A stretch of 64,000 nucleotides of DNA from Flavobacterium sp. M31R6 (GTDB lineage Bacteria > Bacteroidota > Bacteroidia > Flavobacteriales > Flavobacteriaceae): contig NZ_CP054141.1 in the NCBI RefSeq assembly GCF_013284035.1, forward strand, positions 1,922,001-1,986,000. Direction: 5' to 3'. The notes beneath the pieces were generated by a model. It did not search any database. It was not told where the DNA came from and worked only from the letters and a program-made list of their open reading frames with translations. The number at the start of each line of letters is the position of its first letter. Position 1 is the stretch's first letter. The translations under genes and the position numbers were made by a program. This document shows positions 45,018 to 54,166 of this stretch, in pieces.

Positions 45018-46164
45018 TTTTATTAATTATCTCCAATTCTTTGGCAGTAGGAGTTAACCCAGAAACATTCCAGTAATCTGTTAATATAGAATTCTTTATG
45101 TTGAAAAGAGTTTTGTCTTTAAAAACATCACTTTCTTTATAAGTGTAATTTTGAATATTAAAATTTGTTGTTATTAAGTTGTTGAGCACTTCTATGTTTT
45201 TGGTTTCATTACCAGTATTGATCTCGTAATTAATCTCTTCTTTTGAACTAATTAAATAATAATTTTCTCCATCAACTCTATAATTGGTTTTAAATACAGA
45301 CCTAATTATATTTTTGGATCCTTTTGAAGAGTCCTCTTTAAGTCCTGCTAATGTAATAGGAGATACTTCAGTATTTATCTCAATTATTAATTTTCTATTA
45401 ACGTCATAAACAATTTTAAAATCATCTAATAATTCAGTTGTACCTTCCAGTGGACTTGCCGTTATTTCGTTATACTCTTGATTTAAAGGATATACCTTTA
45501 CAGTAAAGTTATATTTTTTTCTTATTTTTTCATCCAATAATGGTCTTAAAACCGTAAAAACATAATACTTTTCCATCGATACATTTAAATTGTATCCTAA
45601 GAGATCCGTACTGATTTCATCATCGACTAAGCCAAAAGAGCGATTTTGTTCCACCAATAAAACCGATTTTACTTTTTTCTGGTCTTTATATAATTGAAAA
45701 TTTATGAGACCGTCATTGAAATAAGCATAATTACCGTTTAATTTAAAAAATTCTCTTGAATAAGCTTTCAATCTAGCGGGTACGTTCAGTCTTTTAATTG
45801 AATTATTGACTAATTCTTTGATTATTTCTTGAGGGTGCTGTTTTGTTACGACTATGTCATCAAGTGTATTTAGTTTACTATTTAAATAGATAACATTTTC
45901 AGGTAGATTTAAAGAAGCCCATTTTATGATTAGTGGTAAATAGGACGAGTGTGTTACTTTTATATTTGAACCTCCTTTTAATTCAAAAATGACTTTTCCT
46001 TCACTGTTTGACATTAAAACTTGTTTTGTTTTTAAAACAACAACGATAGCACCTTCTATTGGAAGATTAGAATCTTTTTCCATTAGTATTAATGTTCTTT
46101 CATTGGTTTGTGAAAAAACAGAAAAACATAAAAAGAATTGAAGTAAAACAAGACATTTTTTCAT
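45001..46164 (-). CDS. Secreted carboxypeptidase-regulatory-domain protein
   Basis: 387 residues. A signal peptide (about 1-19, ending VFSQ) is followed by a carboxypeptidase-regulatory-like domain (about 25-95, DSNLPIEGAIVVVLKTKQVLMS). The rest is a beta-rich, family-typical region of unknown role that often follows this domain in Bacteroidota (DDIVVTKQHPQEIIKELV near 95). The ATG at 46164 is chosen because the signal peptide starts there; the one at 46179 adds five residues. It may be an outer-membrane-associated lipid or surface factor. No operon partner. Confidence 0.8.
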   Translation of the reverse strand: MKKCLVLLQFFLCFSVFSQTNERTLILMEKDSNLPIEGAIVVVLKTKQVLMSNSEGKVIFELKGGSNIKVTHSSYLPLIIKWASLNLPENVIYLNSKLNTLDDIVVTKQHPQEIIKELVNNSIKRLNVPARLKAYSREFFKLNGNYAYFNDGLINFQLYKDQKKVKSVLLVEQNRSFGLVDDEISTDLLGYNLNVSMEKYYVFTVLRPLLDEKIRKKYNFTVKVYPLNQEYNEITASPLEGTTELLDDFKIVYDVNRKLIIEINTEVSPITLAGLKEDSSKGSKNIIRSVFKTNYRVDGENYYLISSKEEINYEINTGNETKNIEVLNNLITTNFNIQNYTYKESDVFKDKTLFNIKNSILTDYWNVSGLTPTAKELEIINKIIKSF

Positions 46165-46264
46165 ATTTTTTAAATGCAAATAAAAAATTAGTAAAAAAAT
46201 ATTCTGTTTAAAAATAGGAAAAAAATCAATTAAATATCATTTTTTTTAAAGAGAAAACGATATT

Positions 46265-46295
46265 GTATAAAAAAACCTGTGTAAAGACACAGGTT
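46265..46295 (-). terminator. Terminator of the ferredoxin gene
   Basis: Perfect arms AACCTGTGT (46274-46282) and ACACAGGTT (46287-46295) with a 4-base loop. On the minus strand a T-run follows. It is 25 bases past the ferredoxin stop. Confidence 0.85.
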
Positions 46296-46319
46296 CTATG
46301 AAATTTCAAAAGATAAGCT

Positions 46320-46670
46320 TTATTCGTTGTGTAAGAAAGCTTGTCTGTTTAATAAAGTTTCTTCAGATTCAACATGATTGTCATCGGGTATACAACAGTC
46401 TACTGGACATACGGCGGCACATTGTGGCTCGTCGTGAAATCCTTTACATTCTGTACATTTTCCCGGAACAATATAATATATTTCATCAGAGATTGGCGTT
46501 TGTGCCTCATCTGAATCTACTTCGGTTCCATCTGGCAAAATCACTTTACCTTTCAGTTTTGTCCCATCTTTATATCTCCAATCATCTGCTCCCTCATATA
46601 TCGCTGTATTTGGGCATTCTGGTTCACAAGCCCCACAATTTATGCATTCATCGGTTATTATAATTGCCAT
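46320..46670 (-). CDS. 2[4Fe-4S] dicluster ferredoxin
   Basis: 116 residues, a bacterial low-potential electron carrier. The first cluster-binding run [19 protein letters not shown] lies near residues 11-30. The second lies near 75-95, [18 protein letters not shown] with an enlarged loop between the second and third cysteines, as in Chromatium-type (Alvin) ferredoxins. Between them is a charged insert. All cluster cysteines are present. It is divergent from an acyl-CoA reductase gene and may supply or drain electrons in related metabolism, but that link is inference. Confidence 0.92.
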   Translation of the reverse strand: MAIIITDECINCGACEPECPNTAIYEGADDWRYKDGTKLKGKVILPDGTEVDSDEAQTPISDEIYYIVPGKCTECKGFHDEPQCAAVCPVDCCIPDDNHVESEETLLNRQAFLHNE

Positions 46671-46747
46671 TTTATGTTTAGTTTTAAGGTTGAAAGTTCA
46701 AAAGTTTTATGTTCCGTAACACGAAATACGAATACTGAACACAACTT

Positions 46748-46778
46748 TTGCCTAAAGCTTATAAAAAGCTTATTTTTG
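46748..46778 (+). promoter_or_regulatory. Promoter of the acyl-CoA reductase gene (TTG-N20-TATTTTTG)
   Basis: TTG at 46748-46750, 20-base spacer, TATTTTTG at 46771-46778, 38 bases before the ATG. It is a complete match to the Bacteroidota promoter. Confidence 0.65.
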
Positions 46779-46816
46779 TGCAAAATTACAATCAAAACTT
46801 TTCATAAACAAACATT

Positions 46817-47875
46817 ATGACATTAGATACAAAAAAAAGCGCATTTGTTAAATTAGGTAAATTCCTAGGACAATTTAAAGAAGGCAATTGCACGAAAGAC
46901 GAAACTGTATTTGGTAATGATTTATTTTTTGAAAAATTCATCGATTTAATTCAACTTTCCCAATCGCATAACGGCTGGTATACCCCAGAGCAAGTATATT
47001 TTTCTTTGCAATCTTGGGCAGAAGCATTAACCGAAGCTAATTTGGATAAATGGCTTTCTAACTACGACTTGAGTAAGGTAGAGCCCAAAAAAGTAGCTTT
47101 GGTTTTGGCAGGTAATATTCCCTTGGTTGGATTTCATGATTTCTTATCGGTTTTGATTACTGGGCATGATGTTTTGGTAAAGACTTCTTCGAATGACCAA
47201 CATCTTTTGCCATTCTTGGCTAATTATCTTATCGCTTCTGAATCTGGATTTAAAAACAAAATCACGTTTGTAGAAGGGAAATTAGAAGGTTTTGATGCCG
47301 TTATTGCTACAGGCAGTAATAATACGGCCCGTTATTTTGAATATTATTTCAAAGACAAACCTTCCATCATAAGAAAAAACAGAAACTCAGTTGCAGTTTT
47401 AAATGGCAAAGAAACCAAAGAGGAATTAACGGCTCTTGGCGAAGATATTTTTAGATATTTTGGTTTAGGATGTCGAAATGTTTCCAAACTTTTTGTTCCA
47501 AAAGGTTATTCCTTTGATTCTTTTTTTGAAGCCATTTTTGAATATCAAGATGTGATTCATTACGAGAAATATGCAAATAATTATGACTACAACAAAGCGG
47601 TTTTCCTGATGAGTAATTTCAAATTACTGGATAATGGATTCTTGACTATAAAAGAAGATTCAAGTTACGGTTCGCCAATTACAAGCGTCTTTTATGAGTA
47701 CTATGAAAATCTGGATGATTTGCAAAAACGTTTGGAGGAAGAAAGTGATCAAATTCAGTGTATTGTGAGTAAAGATATTGTAAAAAACAGCATTGAATTT
47801 GGAACCACGCAAAAACCAGATTTATGGGATTATGCAGACAACGTCGATACGATATCGTTTTTGTCAATAATATAA
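46817..47875 (+). CDS. Acyl-CoA reductase (LuxC-like)
   Basis: 352 residues, recognised as the LuxC/acyl-CoA reductase family, an aldehyde-dehydrogenase relative that reduces fatty acyl-CoA to aldehyde with NADPH. The Rossmann-type segment KVALVLAGNIPLVGFHDFLSVL near 95 and the catalytic Cys region YFGLGCRNVSKLFVP near 215 are visible. It is shorter than LuxC (about 480) but of the size common in Flavobacteria. It heads a plus-strand series with serC and serA; there is a 200-base gap to serC. Real substrate unknown. Confidence 0.85.
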   Translation: MTLDTKKSAFVKLGKFLGQFKEGNCTKDETVFGNDLFFEKFIDLIQLSQSHNGWYTPEQVYFSLQSWAEALTEANLDKWLSNYDLSKVEPKKVALVLAGNIPLVGFHDFLSVLITGHDVLVKTSSNDQHLLPFLANYLIASESGFKNKITFVEGKLEGFDAVIATGSNNTARYFEYYFKDKPSIIRKNRNSVAVLNGKETKEELTALGEDIFRYFGLGCRNVSKLFVPKGYSFDSFFEAIFEYQDVIHYEKYANNYDYNKAVFLMSNFKLLDNGFLTIKEDSSYGSPITSVFYEYYENLDDLQKRLEEESDQIQCIVSKDIVKNSIEFGTTQKPDLWDYADNVDTISFLSII

Positions 47876-48075
47876 ATCTATGTTTTTGTATTATTGCGAA
47901 TAATTTAACTGTTTTTCAGCCCATATTCCCGAAATTTGCATTCTAGAAATTTAGACACAAAATACAGCTCGAAATGCTCATGATTGCCAATCACAGAGAG
48001 GTTTTAATATTGATTATTTCTTTACATTAATTAATTGGAACAAATAATAAACAAACAGTAACGACAAACTATACC

Positions 48076-49146
48076 ATGAAAAAACACAACTACAGCGCAG
48101 GACCTTGTATTTTACCACAAGAAGTTTTTGAAAAATCAGCACAGGCAATATTGAATTTTAATGATTCTGGTTTGTCACTTTTGGAAATTTCGCATCGTAG
48201 TAAGGATTTTGTTGCCGTAATGGAAGAAGCAAGAGCTTTAGTTTTGGAGCTTTTGGATTTAAAAGGGAAAGGATATCAGGCTATATTCCTTGGAGGAGGA
48301 GCAAGTCTGGAATTCCTTATGGTTCCTTATAATTTAATGAAAGAAAGTGGAAAAGCGGCTTATTTGGATACAGGGACTTGGGCTTCGGCTGCTATAAAAG
48401 AAGCTAATTTTTTTGGAGAAACGATCGTTGTGGCATCTTCAAAAGAACAAAATTACAATCATATCCCAAAGGGATACACTATACCTGCCGATGCAGATTA
48501 TTTTCACTGCACGAGCAACAACACTATTTTTGGGACACAAATGAAAGAGTTTCCATCAACAAATTTGCCTATTGTTTGTGATATGAGTTCTGATATTTTT
48601 TCAAGAAAATTGGATTTTTCTAAATTCGATATCATTTACGCAGGTGCACAAAAAAATATGGGACCAGCAGGAACTACTTTGGTTGTTATCAAAGAAGAAG
48701 TTCTTGGAAAAACAGGACGTGCAATACCGAGTATGCTTGATTATGCCAAACATATCAAAGCAGACAGTATGTACAATACGCCACCAGTTTTTCCAGTCTA
48801 TGCATCTTTGTTGACTTTACAATGGTTGAAAAAGCTAGGAGGAATTGAGGCTATCGAAAAAATAAATGATGCCAAAGCAGATTTACTTTATGCTGAGATA
48901 GACAGAAATCCATTGTTTAGAGGAACGGCAGCTGTTGAAGATCGTTCTAATATGAACGCGACTTTTTTATTGAACGATGAATCACATGCTGCTAAATTTG
49001 ATGAGATGTGGAAAGCAGCCGGAATTTCTGGATTGCCAGGACACCGTTCAGTTGGAGGTTACAGAGCATCAATGTACAATGCACTTCCTTTGGAAAGTGT
49101 ACAGGTTCTTGTTGATGTGATGAAAGCTTTAGAAAGCAAAGTTTAA
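48076..49146 (+). CDS. serC: Phosphoserine aminotransferase
   Basis: 356 residues, normal length. It is a PLP enzyme that converts 3-phosphohydroxypyruvate and glutamate to phosphoserine and 2-oxoglutarate. The N-terminus HNYSAGPCILPQEV and SGLSLLEISHRSKDF are family signatures. The PLP-binding Lys is in IIYAGAQKNMGPAG near residue 195, and GLPGHRSVGGYRASMYNA closes the active site. The next gene is serA, 115 bases on, so the first two steps of serine synthesis are side by side. Confidence 0.97.
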   Translation: MKKHNYSAGPCILPQEVFEKSAQAILNFNDSGLSLLEISHRSKDFVAVMEEARALVLELLDLKGKGYQAIFLGGGASLEFLMVPYNLMKESGKAAYLDTGTWASAAIKEANFFGETIVVASSKEQNYNHIPKGYTIPADADYFHCTSNNTIFGTQMKEFPSTNLPIVCDMSSDIFSRKLDFSKFDIIYAGAQKNMGPAGTTLVVIKEEVLGKTGRAIPSMLDYAKHIKADSMYNTPPVFPVYASLLTLQWLKKLGGIEAIEKINDAKADLLYAEIDRNPLFRGTAAVEDRSNMNATFLLNDESHAAKFDEMWKAAGISGLPGHRSVGGYRASMYNALPLESVQVLVDVMKALESKV

Positions 49147-49261
49147 TCGATTAATCGTTATTTGTTTAATCGGAATAATCAATGTAACGAATCGATTTTA
49201 AAGTAATAATTTATGTTAACCATCATCTAGACGATTAAACGGTTGACCAAATAAACTCAAA

Positions 49262-50227
49262 ATGAAAATATTAGCAAACGACGGAATTTCAAAAAGCGGT
49301 ATTGTCGCTTTAGAAAAGGCTGGATTTGAAGTTATCACTACAAAAGTAGCTCAGGAACAAGTGGCTAATTTTGTGAACAAAAATAATATAAGTGTCATAT
49401 TGGTTCGTAGTGCCACAAAGGTTCGCAAGGATATAATTGACGCTTGTCCGGGTCTTAAAATTATTGGGCGTGGTGGTGTAGGAATGGATAATATTGACGT
49501 TGAGTATGCCAAAAGCAAGGGGATTCATGTCATAAATACCCCAGCTTCGTCATCAGAGTCCGTTGCTGAATTGGTTTTTGCCCATTTGTTTACCGGTGTA
49601 CGATTTTTACATGACTCGAATAGAAATATGCCTTTGGAAGGAGATACCAATTTTGATGGGCTGAAAAAAGCTTATGCAAATGGTCTTGAGTTAAGAGGAA
49701 AAACACTTGGAATTATAGGAATGGGACGTATCGGTCAAGCTACCGCAAAAATGGCTATCGGACTTGGAATGAAAGTGATTTATAGTGATACACATATTCC
49801 AAAAAAAGATATAAAAGTACCTTTTTTTGATGGGCAGTCTATTTCTATATCACTGGTTTCACAAACTCAGGAATCTTTATTTCAGGAATCTGATTTCATT
49901 TCATTGCATGTACCTGCCCAGGATACACATGTTATTGGTGAAAAAGAATTAGAAATGATGAAAGACGGTGTTGGAATTGTAAACTGTGCAAGAGGTGGTG
50001 CTATTGATGAGGTGGCACTTGTAAAAGCATTGGATAGTGGTAAAGTGTTATTCGCGGGATTGGATGTTTATGAGAGTGAACCAAGTCCCGAAATTACTAT
50101 TTTAATGAATCCGAAAATTTCTTTAACTCCTCATATTGGTGCTGCAACTGAAGAAGCCCAAGACAGAATTGGTACTGAACTTGCACATCAAATTATTAGT
50201 TTGTTAAGTAAATCATTAGTTAGCTAA
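49262..50227 (+). CDS. serA: D-3-phosphoglycerate dehydrogenase (short form)
   Basis: 321 residues. It is an NAD-dependent 2-hydroxyacid dehydrogenase. IGRGGVGMDNIDVEYA lies near 80, the Rossmann loop IIGMGRIGQATAKMA near 158, and catalytic Arg, Glu and His in NCARGGAIDE, LDVYESEP and LTPHIGAATEEAQ. It lacks the C-terminal ACT domain of longer SerA enzymes, as is usual in Flavobacteria, so serine feedback may be absent. Position directly after serC supports the phosphoglycerate assignment over other 2-hydroxyacids. Confidence 0.92.
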   Translation: MKILANDGISKSGIVALEKAGFEVITTKVAQEQVANFVNKNNISVILVRSATKVRKDIIDACPGLKIIGRGGVGMDNIDVEYAKSKGIHVINTPASSSESVAELVFAHLFTGVRFLHDSNRNMPLEGDTNFDGLKKAYANGLELRGKTLGIIGMGRIGQATAKMAIGLGMKVIYSDTHIPKKDIKVPFFDGQSISISLVSQTQESLFQESDFISLHVPAQDTHVIGEKELEMMKDGVGIVNCARGGAIDEVALVKALDSGKVLFAGLDVYESEPSPEITILMNPKISLTPHIGAATEEAQDRIGTELAHQIISLLSKSLVS

Positions 50228-50300
50228 AACAATCGTTTGATATTGAATTGTATAGTGGTAATTTGTTAACTTCAATTAATAAATTACCGCTTTTTTTGAT

Positions 50301-50308
50301 TAAATTTG
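50301..50308 (+). promoter_or_regulatory. -7 box (TAAATTTG) of the DUF937 gene
   Basis: Exact TAnnTTTG match 24 bases before the ATG at 50333. No well-spaced TTG upstream. Confidence 0.45.
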
Positions 50309-50332
50309 ATATCTAATTTTAATCAAAAACCT

Positions 50333-50890
50333 ATGTTTGAGCAATTAACACAATTAGTGCAACAATTTGGACAGGAAGCAGTTGTGAATAACAATGCGAT
50401 TCCAAATGAACATAATGAAGCGGTAATGAGTGAAGCAGGAAATTCCATATTTTCTAGTTTGCAAAAAATGGCTTCCGAAGGAGGAATCGAGAAACTTGCT
50501 GGACTACTCCAAGGGAATAATGCTCAAGATCCTTCGAACCCAGCTGTTCAACAAATTACGCAACAACTTACAGGAAGTTTGGGAGAGAAATTTGGTTTAA
50601 ATAGCAATGATGCTGCTGGAGTGGCCAGTAGTATGATTCCTCAAATACTAGGAGGATTAGTTAATAAAGCCAATGACCCGAATGACAGTTTTCAAATAAC
50701 GGATTTAATTGGGGCTATTTCTGGAGGTGGCGCTCAAACATCTGGAATAATGGATGCCATTTCAAAATATGGAACTCAATTTGGTTTGGACCAAAATGCC
50801 GATGGAAAACTGGATATGAATGATGCTATTGCAGTGACCAAAAGTAGTGGTGGTATTGGTGGCTTTTTAGGAAAACTTTTTGGGAAATAA
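50333..50890 (+). CDS. DUF937 family protein with an EF-hand-like loop
   Basis: 185 residues, glycine- and alanine-rich, no signal peptide. It has the DUF937 pattern (VASSMIPQILGGLVNKA near 110). Near residue 155 a calcium-binding type loop DQNADGKLDMND is visible, with acidic or Asn residues at positions 1, 3, 5, 9 and 12 of an EF-hand. The C-terminus is a Gly-rich GGIGGFLGKLFGK. The ATG at 50333 is preferred because the upstream in-frame ATG at 50306 overlaps the promoter box. Function unknown. A strong terminator follows. Confidence 0.82.
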   Translation: MFEQLTQLVQQFGQEAVVNNNAIPNEHNEAVMSEAGNSIFSSLQKMASEGGIEKLAGLLQGNNAQDPSNPAVQQITQQLTGSLGEKFGLNSNDAAGVASSMIPQILGGLVNKANDPNDSFQITDLIGAISGGGAQTSGIMDAISKYGTQFGLDQNADGKLDMNDAIAVTKSSGGIGGFLGKLFGK

Positions 50891-50910
50891 ATGAAATCTT
50901 GATTAATATT

Positions 50911-50947
50911 AAAAAAGACATTTACAAAGTCGTAAATGTCTTTTTTT
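50911..50947 (+). terminator. Terminator of the DUF937 gene
   Basis: Perfect stem GACATTTAC/GTAAATGTC (50917-50940) with a 6-base loop and a T7 run. Confidence 0.9.
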
Positions 50948-51060
50948 GTATCAGAATATTTCGATTCAAAAAGTAAAAAATGGTGTTGATTTTTTTTGAA
51001 AAAGATATACTTTAAAGTTTGTTTTAATTGTAAAGAACAGTAAATCAGTGTAAAAATCCT

Positions 51061-51068
51061 TAACTTTG
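51061..51068 (+). promoter_or_regulatory. -7 box (TAACTTTG) of the DUF6146 gene
   Basis: Exact TAnnTTTG match, giving a leader of about 85 bases before the ATG at 51159. No well-spaced TTG. Confidence 0.4.
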
Positions 51069-51158
51069 TGTAGCTCTACAGTTCATATTTCATTACAAAT
51101 TAATTATAACTTATTCTTAGAATTGTTCTTTTTATGACATCCGCAAACAGCTATTATT

Positions 51159-51590
51159 ATGAAAAATTTAATTTACATATTGATTGTTCTTTTGACAATT
51201 ATAGGATGTAGTGCTTCTAAATCTAATGTTGCAAGTACAGAAAAAACAAAAACTGCAGGTAATGACACTATAAAAATTGAAAATAAGGAACTCGAATACG
51301 AAGTGATTATCATTGAACCAGGTTTTGATTTTTGGTTAGAATCAACGGCCTATCCAAGAGGATATTATTCACAATCCTATTTAGAAAACAAAAATAATTA
51401 TTATGTAATGGAATGGAATAACCGTGTCCACCAACCACAAATCTATTCTCCTAATTTATATGAAATGACTATCGATTACAATCCAACTATTAATTATGGT
51501 TATGAAGTAAACTATCTTATCTACAATTATATGATTTATTTCCAAAACAAATACAATCAACGATTGTATGGGCGAGTACCAGCAAGATAG
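51159..51590 (+). CDS. DUF6146 family lipoprotein
   Basis: 143 residues. The N-terminus (NLIYILIVLLTIIGCSASKS) is a lipoprotein signal with the lipobox Cys near residue 17. The C-terminal half is the conserved part: EPGFDFWLESTAYPRGYYS and NYLIYNYMIYFQNKYNQRL, which I recognise as DUF6146, a small Flavobacteria family of unknown function. It would be anchored to the inner leaflet of the outer membrane or exposed on the surface. It is monocistronic, flanked on both sides by two closely related terminator hairpins. Confidence 0.82.
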   Translation: MKNLIYILIVLLTIIGCSASKSNVASTEKTKTAGNDTIKIENKELEYEVIIIEPGFDFWLESTAYPRGYYSQSYLENKNNYYVMEWNNRVHQPQIYSPNLYEMTIDYNPTINYGYEVNYLIYNYMIYFQNKYNQRLYGRVPAR

Positions 51591-51965
51591 GAAATACAAT
51601 CTGCTAAAAAGTATTTGCAATTAAAATTAATTTAAATCTTTAAAAGAGACATTTGCAAGTTTGTAAATGTCTCTTTTGTGTAAATTACTTATTAACAAGT
51701 ATTTATTTTTGGTATATTTATACTTGATTTTTCTTCTGTTAAATTCAGAAAAAAATATTTGACATCAGATGTCTTTAAATACCATCCCAAATCCTATTAA
51801 AACTTCTTTTTAAAATTTTTAGAGCAACATAATAATCTTATGTATTGCTTCTTAAATTGCGGCATGATAATTGATTAAAGAGATTGAAAAATGCTTTTTT
51901 ATTTATTTAAAGCTATTTGTCCAGATGTTTTTTTTTTGAAAAAAAAACATATATTCTTTCTTCCT
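51591..51965. other. Intergenic region before the hybrid kinase gene
   Basis: 375 bases. It has a terminator at 51642-51677, a TATTTTTG box at 51704-51711 with a distant TTG, and a 13-base palindrome GACATC-A-GATGTC at 51761-51773. No gene was recognised. Confidence 0.5.
51642..51677 (+). terminator. Terminator of the DUF6146 gene
   Basis: Arms AAAAGAGACATTT and AAATGTCTCTTTT, 51 bases after the stop. The stem is closely similar to that at 50917-50940. Confidence 0.85.
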
Positions 51966-54059
51966 ATGAAAAAAATAGAAGTTAAAAAAACGAAACCAAA
52001 AATAATCTTGCTTGTTGTAGGCATGAATGTTTTTTCAATACTATTGGTTTTAACCATACTATTGTATATAACTAATATCAAGAAAAGTATTTTAGATAAT
52101 TACAATAACCAATTTCAAGATGAAATTACTAGAATTACGCAACTTGGTTTCAACCAAATTGTTGCTTCAATGGAGAGAAATGATTTGGTGGATTATCTTA
52201 AAACTAAAGATTCGAGTTTGTATAACGAAATGTATGCTGATCCAAGTTTCTTTAAATCTGATTATATAGGGGTTTATGGTTTGGACAATAAAATTATTAA
52301 TCATACTAATTCAACTAAAATAAAAGAAGTTGATTTTGTTCCAAAAGAAGCTTTACTAGCTTTGAATAAATTAGGTAAATCCCGCTTTTATTTAAAAACA
52401 TCCGATGGGATAATTCAAGTATTTGGCATTACCATTGCAAAATCAAATGGAACTATAAATCAGAAACCTGTAGGTTATTTTATAGTAGCCAGAAAAATTG
52501 ATTCGTCTTTTAAACAAAGTGTAGAAAAAATAACCAATTCAACGATAACAGTATTCAATAATCAAAAAAGCAAAGTCACAAAGAATTACATTCTTCAATA
52601 TAAAGTGGATTTGAAAGATTACAAAAATCAATTTGTTGCACGTGTTTATTTCGAAAGACCTTTTGAAAAATTTATTGCTACCATTTTAAAAAGTCTTTAT
52701 TTTATTTTATTTGTTTCTTTATTATTGTTATTGTTTAGCTTTATTTATACCGAAAAATGGATTTCTGTCCCTTTAAACGCTATCACCAAAGCATTAGAAA
52801 CTGGGAATAAGGAATCCATCGAAATTTTAAAAAACACGGAAGGGGATTTTAAAAACATCGGAACTCTTTTTGAAGAAAATGCCAAGCAAAAAAGTAAATT
52901 GGTAAAAGCAAAATTAAAAGCCGAAGAAAGTGATAAACTAAAATCTTCCTTTTTGTCCAATTTGTCACATGAGATAAGAACTCCCATGAATGCCATAGTC
53001 GGTTTTACGGAATTACTGATGAATACCGATTTAGAAGAGGAAGAGAAACAGGAATATTTATCGGTTATTGACAAAAGCGGAAAAAATTTGATTGCTATTA
53101 TTGATGATCTTATTGAAATGTCAAAAATAGAATCCGATCAAACAAAGCCTAATTATGCCGCTGTCAATATGGAATCTTGCATCAAAGATTTGTATGACAG
53201 TATTAAAATCACAAATAAAAGAGCTAAAAAAATTGATTTCAAACTAATTGAAAGCAAAAAACCGGCACCATTTCCAGTAAAAACGGATGAGGTTAAACTG
53301 AAACAAATTATTACAAATTTGGTTACTAATGCGTTAAAGTTTACAGAGCAGGGTTCTGTTGAATTAGGTTATGAGATTGACGAACCAAATAATAAAATTG
53401 TATTCAAGATAAAAGACACTGGTTTTGGGATTGATGAAAATAATCAACAATACATCTTTGATCGCTTTAGAAGAGTGGGAGGAGACCATACAGTTAAAAT
53501 TGGCGGACTTGGTTTGGGACTTGCGATTTCAAAAGCCTATGCCGAAATGCTGGGAGGAACCATTACATTAGAATCGAAACTGGGAAAAGGTTCCGAATTT
53601 TATTTTACCATTCCTTTGGAATATGTGAAATCACAAAGAATATCGGTTCAGCCTGTTAATGAACTTACTATTTTTAAAGGTGAAGAGAAAGGAACTATAT
53701 TAATTGCAGAGGATGATAATATTAATTTCTTGCTGTTTCAGAAAATAATGAAAGGAAAAAATTTCAGGATAATTCGTGCCGAAAATGGCCAAGAAGCCGT
53801 TGATATTTGCTTTAATAACCCAAACATAGATTTGGTGTTAATGGATATCAAAATGCCTATTATGGATGGATTCGAAGCTCTTGAAAAAATTATGCCAATA
53901 AGACCCAATCTTCCCATAATTGCACAAACCGCATTTGCATCCAATGAAGATAAGGATCGAATTTTTAGGGCTGGATTTACGGATTACATAACAAAACCCA
54001 TTAACAGAGAACGATTGTTTGAAACAATAGAAGTAATTCTAAAAAAGAAAGTTTCTTAA
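51966..54059 (+). CDS. Hybrid sensor histidine kinase / response regulator
   Basis: 697 residues from the ATG at 51966. Membrane helices at about 13-35 and 245-265 enclose a periplasmic sensor region of about 205 residues. The phospho-acceptor box FLSNLSHEIRTPMNA lies near 330. ATPase N, G1 and G2 motifs follow (TNLVTNALKF, IKDTGFGI, GGLGLGLAISKAYAEMLGG). A C-terminal receiver domain (about 580-697) has acceptor Asp in LVLMDIKMPIMDG and Lys in ITKPINR. No DNA-binding partner gene is adjacent. The upstream in-frame ATG at 51891 adds a short Phe/Lys-rich stretch and is unlikely. Confidence 0.92.
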   Translation: MKKIEVKKTKPKIILLVVGMNVFSILLVLTILLYITNIKKSILDNYNNQFQDEITRITQLGFNQIVASMERNDLVDYLKTKDSSLYNEMYADPSFFKSDYIGVYGLDNKIINHTNSTKIKEVDFVPKEALLALNKLGKSRFYLKTSDGIIQVFGITIAKSNGTINQKPVGYFIVARKIDSSFKQSVEKITNSTITVFNNQKSKVTKNYILQYKVDLKDYKNQFVARVYFERPFEKFIATILKSLYFILFVSLLLLLFSFIYTEKWISVPLNAITKALETGNKESIEILKNTEGDFKNIGTLFEENAKQKSKLVKAKLKAEESDKLKSSFLSNLSHEIRTPMNAIVGFTELLMNTDLEEEEKQEYLSVIDKSGKNLIAIIDDLIEMSKIESDQTKPNYAAVNMESCIKDLYDSIKITNKRAKKIDFKLIESKKPAPFPVKTDEVKLKQIITNLVTNALKFTEQGSVELGYEIDEPNNKIVFKIKDTGFGIDENNQQYIFDRFRRVGGDHTVKIGGLGLGLAISKAYAEMLGGTITLESKLGKGSEFYFTIPLEYVKSQRISVQPVNELTIFKGEEKGTILIAEDDNINFLLFQKIMKGKNFRIIRAENGQEAVDICFNNPNIDLVLMDIKMPIMDGFEALEKIMPIRPNLPIIAQTAFASNEDKDRIFRAGFTDYITKPINRERLFETIEVILKKKVS

Positions 54060-54137
54060 CAATTGATCGTGATATTTAATAGTTAAAATATAGAAACAAA
54101 AAAGGAAATAAGAATAAATTCAACAATTAAAACCTGT

Positions 54138-54145
54138 TATATTTG
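54138..54145 (+). promoter_or_regulatory. -7 box (TATATTTG) of the DUF6787 gene
   Basis: Exact TAnnTTTG match 22 bases before the ATG. No clear TTG. Confidence 0.45.
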
Positions 54146-54166
54146 CAAAAAAGGAATTAACTAAAA

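Noticed and set aside
46298..46663. A 121-codon plus-strand frame opposite the ferredoxin gene
   Set aside because: The ferredoxin frame has all cluster cysteines; the opposite frame is only a shadow.
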